Source: Bifidobacterium sp. ESL0682 (GTDB lineage Bacteria > Actinomycetota > Actinomycetes > Actinomycetales > Bifidobacteriaceae). From it: DNA of 64,000 bases. The stretch is from the NCBI RefSeq assembly GCF_029392815.1, contig NZ_CP113942.1, positions 1,984,001 to 2,048,000 of the forward strand, written 5' to 3'. How positions within the stretch are numbered: position 1 is the stretch's first letter; the number at the start of each line of letters is the position of its first letter. This document shows, one piece after another, positions 18,501-26,800 of this stretch. Position numbers and translations under genes: made by a program. The notes under the pieces are model-generated. The model was given only the letters and a program-made list of their open reading frames with translations, did not search any database and had not been told where the DNA came from.

Positions 18501-18664
18501 CTCGCCGAATCCGCCATGACTTCGGCAGAACTTACGGAGAGCATGCTTCCTATCACCAGCAACATGACGACAACCGCCCATAGCAACCTCGGGATCAAGG
18601 CAACGAACGATTTAGACCGTCCATTACGTTGACGGCTTGTTCTCGACAACACTTTTCGTCTCAT
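15551..18664 (-). CDS. Large LPxTG pilus tip/minor pilin
   Basis: About 1037 aa secreted surface protein, first gene of the pilus locus. A basic N-terminus and long hydrophobic signal segment (LIPRLLWAVVVMLLVIGSML) are followed by a large ectodomain with several Cys pairs, Ig-like modules in the second half (SKPIITSVDADSTGKYV, GRSSGFLTGKV-like repeats) and the sorting signal LPFTGSS, a helix and an Arg-rich tail. Size and position match tip adhesins of bifidobacterial sortase-dependent pili. The ATG at 18664 directly abuts GAAGGAG, so the in-frame GTG at 18652 may be the real start. Ligand unknown. Confidence 0.85.
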   Translation of the reverse strand: MRRKVLSRTSRQRNGRSKSFVALIPRLLWAVVVMLLVIGSMLSVSSAEVMADSASVAPQDGTAVHGVGNLTQADYPMHCVENKASTVPMDERVECKPKLYEFLGENTRMQGWNIADELRMDFVVRVPHGMVDPSCVSLGRAASARGIGDANKNCGMQVVFSRGGLPNTNLTVAHYLNTYGGDEDSSDTSGGQDAATDWALNNAQFFTIHNVMMAGSYDFLTISVEGDIAYGESTGINASPNNVGGLKFSPQYVYVAAFPGRAKNEADSISYSDFADPSYVANIAENSPAYMYDYRYGGTDGVTTVADANALLPKRSNGPLSLIGWDGTPSLWSGNQANWGLVTDYGFSGRATANPMVAPANSFFVQWYNVVSSNLYTAKDAQGNTVTRPWPCSRNYSFYYQWFGLKNGKEWYPVDALTPDVQQVNGQPKSTSNNGSDDYVAKNSPAKPFNLMLPNAGTSGSVMNADGSIDFGKAKAQQQFDGYFKLVTWPVTTTPTTSNFDGPQSYDGCIATDPPTGGSSASIRDAYNPLYSETDPSHHIHITDQTSQDEIKSVIEKGITIDTAFAKFSVKRPSKPIITSVDADSTGKYVNPNTRRITGTIPANEVNADCGTIASDGTRVKCNTVTVFRENPDKPVNTLHPDDPDTRGDYVGTTEVKPDGTWEIQDDTKLDSNRAKYVRYHAWQVDTSADKVSSKFSDLAEGELKVDVNVNPEITKLTVPHSIRSADGTTSALAKGAKVKIAGNFDSARGDNLLDVYVVPQVNGATAETKSALEKNAPIGAASTRVNSLSVPDQKWLISDCSGKPVSAATPDKPSTGTWSCDIDPTHFDGADFSDSSGHTYIWYQIYGVLNDSQHKQPPTVSMVNNQIIDMYPPTVTVDPVDRSSGFLTGKVIKPKVVDPRNPTRSHVWVQWPVGSPVKLTADDSGAWKISIPETMRAGNIVVTARDRTGDKEHVVNVGATGPVPIGNESVAVTAKLTGAPAAEQLPFTGSSHIRRTLAIVSFAAALALTLYLLERMWRQSLRDGSPHGPHEGRRSR

Positions 18665-18881
18665 CTCCTTCGGCCACGCATCACCACGTTGAAGAAAATC
18701 AGCATTTTTGGCTAATTATCTATTTATCTGCACGTAAGTACGAATGTTGTCATATTTTAATGTGACATACATCATACATCTTGTCTTGTTATTAGACAAA
18801 TCATGACGCTATGTATCGCAATTACGAAGTTTGAGGACCACTTCGTCTCATCAATGCAGTCGAGCGATTCGAACATAGAAA
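18665..18881. other. AT-rich upstream region of the pilus locus
   Basis: No gene seen. The AT-rich sequence (18700-18820) probably carries the pilus operon promoter on the minus strand, but I cannot pick one hexamer pair with confidence. Confidence 0.3.
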
Positions 18882-18917
18882 AGGGCCGTCTCCCGGAAAT
18901 CCCGGGAGACGGCCCTA
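18882..18917 (-). terminator. Terminator after the ABC exporter operon
   Basis: Stem GGGCCGTCTCCCGG / CCGGGAGACGGCCC with a tiny loop, flanked by TTTTC on the minus strand; the plus side ends TAAAAC. It sits 20 bases beyond the stop of the exporter subunit at 18937 and separates it from the pilus promoter region. Confidence 0.8.
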
Positions 18918-18936
18918 AAACAAACCGATTGGTTGA

Positions 18937-20772
18937 CTATGCCACCAACGTGGAGAACTGGCTGTTGTAGAGGTCGGCGTAGAAGCCACCCTTCTCCAGC
19001 AACTCGTCGTGAGTGCCGCGTTCGATGATGTCGCCATGGTTCATGACCAGAATCATGTCCGCATCCTTGATGGTGGAGAGACGGTGCGCGATCACGAAGC
19101 TCGTGCGGCCAACCGTCAGGTCATCCATCGCCTTCTGAATCAGCTCCTCAGTACGCGTATCGACCGACGAGGTGGCCTCGTCCAGAATCAGGATCGGGGC
19201 ATCCTGCACCATCGCGCGGGCAATCGTCAGCAACTGGCGCTGGCCCTGCGAAAGCGAGGAATTGTCGTCGAGCACGGTGTCGTAGCCCTGCGGCAGCGAC
19301 TGCACGTAATGGTCAAGACCGACGGCCTTGCACGCGTCTTCGATCTGCTGGTCGGTGACGCCCTTCTTGGAGTAAGCGACGTTCTCCTTGACCGTGCCAC
19401 GGAAGACCCATGTATCCTGCAGCACCATAGAGAACTGGTCGTGCACGTTGGCGCGCGGAACCGTCGAGGTATCGACACCGTCGATGTACATGGCGCCGCC
19501 GTCGATGTTGTAGAAGCGCATCAGCAGGTTGACCATGGTGGACTTGCCGGCGCCGGTCGGGCCGACGATGGCGACCTTCTGGCCGGCCTTCACATCCGCG
19601 GAGAAGTCGTGGATGATCGGCTTGCCGGGCTCGTAGCCGAAGCTGACGTTCTTGAACTCGACATCACCACGCACGCGGGTGGGTTCACCGGTCTTGGAGT
19701 CGCGACCGAGCAGCGCAGGCTTGTTGCTCTCGTTGCTCATCTCAGGCTCCTCGAGGAAGCCGAAGACGCGCTCGGATGCTGCGGCGCAACGCTGCAGGTT
19801 CTGGAAGGCCTGAGCGAACTGCGAAAGCGGCTGGGTGAAGAGGCGGACGTACATCATGAAGGCCACGATGACGCCGAACTCGATCTTGCCGTTGATGGCG
19901 AGCGCACCGCCGACGATGCAGACCGCGACGAAGCTCAGGTTGCCGACCATGTTCATCATCGGGTTCATCAGGCCCGAGAGGAACTGGCTCTTCCATGCGG
20001 AATCGTAGAGGTCGTTGTTGTACTTCTCGAAGCGACGGATGGAGTCGGCCTCGCCGTTGTACGCCTTAACGACGGTATGGCCGGAATACATTTCCTCGAC
20101 GTGGCCGTTGACGTCACCGAGCGCGATCTGCTGGCGAGCGAAGTACTTTTGCGAGAAGTGCATGATGGTCATCATGATGATGACACCCAGGACCGAGATG
20201 GCGATGGCGCACAAGGTCATGATGACGTTGTTGTAGAACATCATGATCAGCGAGCCGATGAACAACGTGGTCGAGGTGATCAGCATGCCCAGCGACTGGC
20301 CCAAGGTCTGGCCGATGGCGTCGACGTCGTTGGTGATGCGCGAGAGCACGTCGCCGTAGCTGGTGTGGTCGAAGTACTTGAGCGGCAGCTTGTTGATCTT
20401 GTCGGAAATCGACTTGCGCAGGTTCTGTGCGATGCGCTGGGTGACGGTGGCCATCATCCAGTGCTGCGCATAACCGAGGACGGCATAGCCGACGTACAGG
20501 CCGACCAGCAGCCATGCGATGCGCGTGACTTCACTCATGTCGACCGCGCCCATCACGGGACGCCCGTGCACCATGGCAGGCAGGCCCTTGGCGATGGCGT
20601 TGGTCATGTTCTTCAGTTGGTCCGGTCCGACAATCTGGCAGACGGTGCCGATGGCACCCAAAACGAGCGCGATGACGATGGCGGGCAGGTATTTGCGGCA
20701 GTAACGCACCAGCTTGAGCATCACTCCGCCGAAATCGGCCGGCTTCTCGACCGGTCCCCTCATTCTTGGCAT
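18937..20772 (-). CDS. ABC exporter, fused permease/ATPase, canonical subunit
   Basis: 611 aa half-transporter. Six-helix membrane domain in the first 330 residues, then an ATPase domain with Walker A GPTGAGKST, signature SLSQGQRQ, Walker B ILILDEATSSVD (catalytic Glu present) and switch His in IAHRLST. Together with the upstream gene (20929), whose site is degenerate, it should form a heterodimeric multidrug-type exporter like LmrCD or BmrCD. It is 156 bases downstream on the same strand and ends at a strong terminator. Exported substrate unknown. Confidence 0.92.
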   Translation of the reverse strand: MPRMRGPVEKPADFGGVMLKLVRYCRKYLPAIVIALVLGAIGTVCQIVGPDQLKNMTNAIAKGLPAMVHGRPVMGAVDMSEVTRIAWLLVGLYVGYAVLGYAQHWMMATVTQRIAQNLRKSISDKINKLPLKYFDHTSYGDVLSRITNDVDAIGQTLGQSLGMLITSTTLFIGSLIMMFYNNVIMTLCAIAISVLGVIIMMTIMHFSQKYFARQQIALGDVNGHVEEMYSGHTVVKAYNGEADSIRRFEKYNNDLYDSAWKSQFLSGLMNPMMNMVGNLSFVAVCIVGGALAINGKIEFGVIVAFMMYVRLFTQPLSQFAQAFQNLQRCAAASERVFGFLEEPEMSNESNKPALLGRDSKTGEPTRVRGDVEFKNVSFGYEPGKPIIHDFSADVKAGQKVAIVGPTGAGKSTMVNLLMRFYNIDGGAMYIDGVDTSTVPRANVHDQFSMVLQDTWVFRGTVKENVAYSKKGVTDQQIEDACKAVGLDHYVQSLPQGYDTVLDDNSSLSQGQRQLLTIARAMVQDAPILILDEATSSVDTRTEELIQKAMDDLTVGRTSFVIAHRLSTIKDADMILVMNHGDIIERGTHDELLEKGGFYADLYNSQFSTLVA

Positions 20773-20928
20773 TTGTTAGCTACTTTCCTATTGATTCTTA
20801 CGTTTGTTGTGATCTTTGGCATTGCCGATGTCGGAACGGCGGAGCGCGAGCACCTTATCGGTGCATTGATTTGGTGCTGCAATCGTGCAGCATCCCAACA
20901 TCGCGCTGACTCCGCCGCCCCTCAGCTA

Positions 20929-22788
20929 TCAGGCAGCCAGCTCGTCGGGACTCAGCTGGGACTCGGCGATCTCCTTGTAGACCTTGCAGTTCTCGAGCAG
21001 TTCCTTGTGCGTGCCCTCACCGACGACCTTGCCGTCGTCGAGCACGACGATGGTGTCGGCGTCCATGATCGTGCCCACACGCTGGGCGACGATGAGCTTG
21101 GTGGAGTCGGCGGCGTCCTTCTTGAGGGCGTCACGCACTGCACGGTCGGTCTTGAAATCGAGCGCGCTGAAGGAGTCGTCGAAGACCATGATCTCCGGGT
21201 GACGGTAGACGGCGCGGGCGATGGAAAGCCTCTGCTTCTGGCCGCCAGAGACGTTGGAACCGCTCTGAGCGATGGGGGCATCGTACGTGCCATCCATGCG
21301 CTCGACGAACTCGTCAGCCTGCGCCACAGCGCTGGACTCGCGGACGTTGTCCATCTGCTCGGGGGTCAGTTCGTCGCGCTTGTCCTCGCCGGCGATGAGC
21401 GCCAGTTCGCGCTTGCGGCCCTTGGCCGTGGAAGTATCCGCAACCTCGACGGTTTCGGAATCGCCTGGGCGGTCGCCGTAGCTCACGTTGGATGCCACGG
21501 TGCCCTTGAACATCACGGACTGCTGCGGCACGTAACCGATCTTGTCGCGCAGGGACTTGATATCGTAGTCCTTCACGTTCACGCCGTCGATGAGCACTTC
21601 GCCCTCGGTTGCGTCGTAGAAACGCGGAACCAAGTTGACCAGCGAGGACTTGCCGGAACCGGTGGAGCCGATGAAGGCGATGGTCTGACCCTTCTTCGCG
21701 GTGAAGTTGATGTCTTTGAGCATTGCCTGGCGAGTGCCGGGATAAGCGAAGCTGACGTTCTTGAACTCGATGGTTCCGGTCTCGCCGGGCTTGCCTTCCT
21801 TCAAGGTGCCGGACTTGACGCTCGGCTCGGTGTCGAGCACTTCCATCACACGCTGGGCGGAGACGTCGGCGCGAGGCCAGAGCACGAAGACCATGCTCAG
21901 CAGCAGGAAGGCCATGATGACCTGCATTGCGTAGCTGGAGAAGACGACCATGTTCGAGAAGTCGGTGAGCTTGGTAGCTGGAAGCTGCGCGTCCTTGATG
22001 AGGTAGGCGCCGATCCAGTAGATTGCCAGGCCCAGGCCGTTCATGACGCTGGACATGACCGGGTTCATCGCGGCCATTGCACGGGTGGTGAACAGCTGGG
22101 TGTTGGTCAAATCATCGTTCACCCTGGCGAACTTGTTTTCCTGATAATCCTCGGCGTTGTAGGCGCGGACGACGCGCAGGCCGGTCAGGTTCTCGCGGGC
22201 GACGGCGTTGATGTTATCGGTCAGTCGCTGCATGGAGCGGAACTTCGGCATCACCAGAATCATGATGACGATGACGAAGACCAGCATGGCCACCGTGGCG
22301 ATGGCCGTGGCGACCGTCCACTCGAAGCCCTTGCCAGCAATCTTGCAGATTGCCCAGACGGCCATGATCGGCGCACGGAAGATCAGCAGAACGCCCATGG
22401 TGATGAACATCTGAATCTGCGTGATGTCGTTGGTGGAGCGCGTGATCAGCGACGGCGTCGAGAACTTGCTCATCTCGGCCGGGCCGAAGGATTCGACCTT
22501 GCGGAACTCGAGCGAGCGCAGGCGCTGGCTGAACGAGGCGCCGATGCGAGCCATCAGGTAACCGACGGCGATGGCGCAAACCACCGACCCCAAGGAAACG
22601 AGCAGCATCTTGCCGCCCTCTTTCCAGATGTCGGCCATTTTGCTGCCTGGCGTCTCAACAAGCGCCGTAACGCTGGACATGTAGTCCGGCAGTTTCAGGT
22701 CGAAAAAGACCTGCCCTGCGATGAACGCAAGGCTCAGCAGCATCTGCCCGATCTCCGTTTTGGAGAGATATTTGCTGATGCGAAGCAT
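20929..22788 (-). CDS. ABC exporter, fused permease/ATPase, degenerate-site subunit
   Basis: 619 aa from ATG 22788 (GGAAGGGGATTC before it); the frame extends upstream to 22989, but that part is not protein-like. Walker A is GSTGSGKSS and the signature VSGGQKQR. Walker B reads FDDSFSALD (Asp in place of the catalytic Glu) and the switch region AQRVGT (Gln in place of His), the typical non-hydrolysing half of heterodimeric exporters. A hydrophilic insertion of about 35 residues follows YGDRPGD in the ATPase domain. It lies directly downstream of the MarR-type regulator, with a candidate operator at 22850 in its promoter region. Confidence 0.93.
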   Translation of the reverse strand: MLRISKYLSKTEIGQMLLSLAFIAGQVFFDLKLPDYMSSVTALVETPGSKMADIWKEGGKMLLVSLGSVVCAIAVGYLMARIGASFSQRLRSLEFRKVESFGPAEMSKFSTPSLITRSTNDITQIQMFITMGVLLIFRAPIMAVWAICKIAGKGFEWTVATAIATVAMLVFVIVIMILVMPKFRSMQRLTDNINAVARENLTGLRVVRAYNAEDYQENKFARVNDDLTNTQLFTTRAMAAMNPVMSSVMNGLGLAIYWIGAYLIKDAQLPATKLTDFSNMVVFSSYAMQVIMAFLLLSMVFVLWPRADVSAQRVMEVLDTEPSVKSGTLKEGKPGETGTIEFKNVSFAYPGTRQAMLKDINFTAKKGQTIAFIGSTGSGKSSLVNLVPRFYDATEGEVLIDGVNVKDYDIKSLRDKIGYVPQQSVMFKGTVASNVSYGDRPGDSETVEVADTSTAKGRKRELALIAGEDKRDELTPEQMDNVRESSAVAQADEFVERMDGTYDAPIAQSGSNVSGGQKQRLSIARAVYRHPEIMVFDDSFSALDFKTDRAVRDALKKDAADSTKLIVAQRVGTIMDADTIVVLDDGKVVGEGTHKELLENCKVYKEIAESQLSPDELAA

Positions 22789-22849
22789 GAATCCCCTTCC
22801 ATATTTTTGTTTTGGCCCCGGAGTCTTAATTACCGAGCACCCATAATGA

Positions 22850-22862
22850 TTAACGATGTTAA
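22850..22862. promoter_or_regulatory. Candidate MarR operator before the exporter genes
   Basis: Perfect inverted repeat TTAAC-gat-GTTAA 62 bases upstream of the exporter start. A near match (TAAACaccGTTAG) lies upstream of the regulator gene at 23628, suggesting one dimeric regulator binds both. Confidence 0.45.
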
Positions 22863-23053
22863 ATATTTTATTGCCTGAACGTACAATACTCGCGGCCGCT
22901 GGATTGCGTCTGGTTTTCACCCAACGCGTAGGAATCTGCGAAACGTATGTGAGGTTTTGGCAGCCACCGCGCCTTATGCCAAGAAGCATTCATCGGACAA
23001 TGCAGCACGAAAACAGCCCTCAGAACCCGCGTCCCGTCACGAGTACATACGAT

Positions 23054-23581
23054 TTACCCGTCGACTTCCGGCGAAGAGGCTTTCGCCTTCTCTTCGTCTT
23101 GTTCACGCTTGGCGGCAAACGCCTCGTGAACTTCCTCAGCGGTAGGCCGAGGAGCACCCGGTTTGCACACGGACATATAGGTCACGAATTCCCGTGAAAG
23201 ATCGACGAACTCGCGAGTGCGCCGCTCGCCCATCTGCGAGAAAATCCAACGCACGACGGAATCGATGTCATCGCGGTCGTGTTCGGCTTGTTCCGTACCT
23301 TTCGGCGTCAACGAGACGAGAATGTTGCGACGGTCATGATCGTCGATTTTCCGCGTAACGTAGCCCTTTTTCTCCATGCTGCCAAGCAGCGCGGAGATCC
23401 TGCCGGAACTGGCGTGCAAGGCCTCAGCAAGCCGCGAAGGAGTCTGCGTACCGTGCTTGAGCAGATGGCGCAGCACAAACGGCTCGCCTTTGCCTGCACC
23501 TTCAACCTGGTGCCACATGGCCGATTTGTTGCTATGCACTTCGTCACGCAGCGTCTGCAACGCTTCTTGTTCGAATCCCAT
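23054..23581 (-). CDS. MarR family transcriptional regulator
   Basis: 175 aa winged-helix repressor. The recognition region LAEALHASSGRISALLGSMEKKGYVTRKIDDHDRRNILVSLT is the standard MarR wing and helix pattern, with the DxRxxxVxLT core. The C-terminal 30 residues are charged. It precedes the two exporter genes on the same strand by 265 bases, the usual arrangement for a drug- or metabolite-sensing repressor. A GAGGGGCC stretch lies upstream of the ATG. The ligand is unknown. Confidence 0.92.
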   Translation of the reverse strand: MGFEQEALQTLRDEVHSNKSAMWHQVEGAGKGEPFVLRHLLKHGTQTPSRLAEALHASSGRISALLGSMEKKGYVTRKIDDHDRRNILVSLTPKGTEQAEHDRDDIDSVVRWIFSQMGERRTREFVDLSREFVTYMSVCKPGAPRPTAEEVHEAFAAKREQDEEKAKASSPEVDG

Positions 23582-23883
23582 GGCCCCTCCTCGTTCGGCT
23601 ACCCAAAAAGTCTAACACCAAAAATAGTAAACACCGTTAGTATTTCATGTATTGTGAAGCAATTCACATTGAAAGACGAAATCCGAGTCCGTATATCCAT
23701 GAGCGTCCACCTATTTTTACGAACACCACTCACCAATAAACGGAAAATCGTAAAGATGCTTATCCCAAAATAAGACTCAGCAAAGCACACATACTTGTAT
23801 CACATATTGTGTATAATTAATCTTGGTTTTTTGGGGTGCGCCGCAGTGGCACGCTTTTCGTTATTTAGGGAATGGGTTTGATT
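23582..23883. promoter_or_regulatory. Divergent promoter region between marR-type gene and large surface protein
   Basis: It holds the candidate operator TAAACaccGTTAG (23628-23640) for the minus-strand regulator. For the plus-strand surface protein there is a consensus -10 TATAAT at 23812-23817, followed by a leader of about 60 bases with a short GTGC/GCAC hairpin and a GGG-rich stretch before the ATG. No other gene is seen. Confidence 0.4.
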
Positions 23884-26800
23884 ATGGGTGTTTTCCGCTC
23901 TATTGTCGCGTTAGCTTTGTGTATTACAAATTCAGCATTTATTGCCCCCCGCAAATCTGAACCCCTCGCCTTCGGTAATACAATCATCCAGCAGCGCTCC
24001 CAGCGCGCAGGCTTCCAGCCAATCTTCAACACAACCGGACGGCACCGTCGCCGCCCAACCCAGTAAAACCGCCTCCAACTCGCACAGCGTCCGCCCGGTC
24101 TCGCAGGTCGAACGCGATACAGGCACCGCATCCGGGCAAAGCAAATCCTCTCAATCTCCTGCGCAATCCTCATCGCCGTCACAGGGCACGCAAGCCCCCG
24201 GTACAGGCAAGACCACGCTTCCCTCCCCGCAATCATCATTGCAATCCCTCGGCACGGCACCCACGCCATCAGTAGGCGGGTCCAATACCGCTTCGGGTTC
24301 CCCGGCCCCCGGCTCCAACAACCTCCTGCGCGGAAGCGTGGCCCCGCAGTCACCGTCACTGTCAGCCTCACCCTCACCGGTCGGCCCTCGGTCGGGAAGC
24401 GCACAGTCATCGGTAGGCCCGCAGGACCTCACGTACACAAACTTCCAGACCAGGAACAACGGCACCGAGCTCCTCTTCCAGGGCACCGCCAGCCAGCTCG
24501 CCAGCTATGGCTCGACCACCCAAATCACCTGGGGATGCGGCAGCAACGGCGCCGGCGGTGAGAACTCCTGCTGGGCATCACTTCCGTGGTACCAGTCTGG
24601 AGCCACATACGTCATGGTCTACGTGTGCCCCGCCGGCACCGTTATGTCCGGCACTACCGACAATGAGCCCAACGGCTGCCGGGAGCGCTGGGCCGCACTC
24701 AACACGGACCAGGGCTACGACGGTTGGCCCAGACTCCCCACCTACGCTAGCAACGGATGCAGCAGCAGCAACAGCGACTTCATTTTCGGATGGCACAGCA
24801 GGGACTGGGACCAGATACCATACGACGGCAAGAACTGCGTAACCAACGGCTATTACTACAAAAACCAGACATGGGAGTCAGGATGGGGGCCCTCGTTCAC
24901 ATGGAGCGCCATCCTCAACTCGTACTGGTTCCGCAACGGGGCCGGCCTCTACGACATCGCCGTCCAACCCATCACTGTCCCCGAATGGATCACCTGGGGC
25001 CACAACAACTACGAATACAGGGCCTATCCAAATGACGACAGCGTCGTCTACGGCCCTATCACCACACTCGCCAGAAGCTACCCCTACGGCAGCACCAAGC
25101 TGCACTTCGACCCCAACAGCGGACAAGGCGGCTACGGCAGCATCACTGACCGGTCACAGGCGTGGTCCGCCTCCGGTATGTCCTTCTACAACCTACCTGG
25201 TGGCAGCGGCCTGTCCAACACCGGCAACCGCGTCTTCACCGGCTGGAACACAAGAGCCGACGGCTACGGCACCCAATACTCCCCGGCAGCACCTACACTG
25301 TCAACGCCAACGCGGGCGACACCGTCACCCTCTACGCCCAGTGGAAGAGCGTCAACGCCCCGTCCATCACCAGCCACTCCCGCGCCAGCCGCACACAGCT
25401 GACCGTCAACGGGTCCAGCCAGCCGATCACCGGCAGCGACCAGATAGAGACCTGCGTGAAGGCCAGCGGGGCCCCCGACTCCGCATACAACTGCGCCGCA
25501 CCCGTCGCCCCGTCCACCGCCGGCGCCTACAACGGGTCCACCGTCCACGCCTGGACCGCGACCGTGACACCCCCAGTTTCGAACAAGGCGGCAACTACAC
25601 GCTCAGAGCCCGCATGAAGACCTGGGACACCGCCAACAGCCGATGGGTATGGAGCGCCGCCACCACGCTCGACGCCACCTACACCGTCTACCCCGCCACC
25701 CTCACCCTCCAGCCCAACACCGTCGCCGGCGGCCAGGGCACCACGCAGACCCAGAGCCTCAACCCCGACGGCACCGGCCACGCCACGTTCACCCTGCACG
25801 ACCCCACCTACTACTTCACCAACACGAACACTCACGCCACCTCGACCGGCTGGTCCACCACCCCGTACGCGCTCGACGCGGCGGGAGCGACGAACGCGAA
25901 CAGCCAGACCGGCCCGTTCACCCTCACCCCGCCCGAGGCCAGGACTTTGTACCCGGTGTGGCAGACCGTCAAACAGCCCGCGTTCACATCCGCCACCCGC
26001 CAGTCCGACAACACGCTCACCGTCACCGGCACGGCCAGGCCTCTGGCCGCGGGCGACACGGTCGAGGTGTGCTCCAGCACCGCCGGCACGGCCGCATGGT
26101 CCAACTGCAGGACCATCACGTTCGACGGCACCACCCCCGACGGGCAGGCCAGCCAGCCCTGGACCGTCACCGGCATACCCACCACCAGCGATTCCTACTA
26201 CTGGCTGCGCATCCGCCTGGGCCACCAGAGCGAACACGGCACCACCTGGAGCACCGAACAATACGCCGCCGGGCCCCAATCGGCCATCACCTACCATGCC
26301 AACACCGCGCAGGGCGGCCGGGGCGACGACCAGACCGTCACCGCAACACCCAGCGCCGCCACCGGCCTGTCCACGACCACCACGCCCAAACCCGACACCA
26401 TGGGCGGCACGGAAGGCTACACCAACACGGACCCCCACAAGGTCTTCGACGGATGGAACACCGACCAGAACGCCACGACCGGCGACCCCGCCCTGAACCC
26501 CGGGCGTCCGGCCTCCACGCCCGGCGGGCCGACGGACCGCTACGCCATCTGGCGCACCGTGCCCGCCCCTTCGGTCACCGGTGCCACCCGCCAGGCCGAC
26601 GGCACCATGAAAATCACCGGCACCAGCACACCCCTCAAGTCCGGCGATACGGTCAAGGCCTGCACCAGGGAATCCTCAAGCCCGCTCGCCACGCCCACCT
26701 GTCTGACCGCCACGGTGCCCGACAACCCGTCCGGCACCAGCAACGCGTACAACGGCACGACCCCGCACACGTGGACGATAACCCTGCCGGCCGCCTGGTA

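Noticed and set aside
19009..22878. Reading frame of 1289 codons on the plus strand
   Set aside because: It is the exact antisense of the two ABC exporter genes; high GC leaves the opposite strand open. The sequence is Asp/His/Gly-rich without motifs.
25032..25560. Start of a separate protein at 25032 (frame open to 27992)
   Set aside because: Its first 175 codons are Pro/Arg/His-rich nonsense; the real protein enters this frame only after about 25570, so it is a frame segment and not a new gene.
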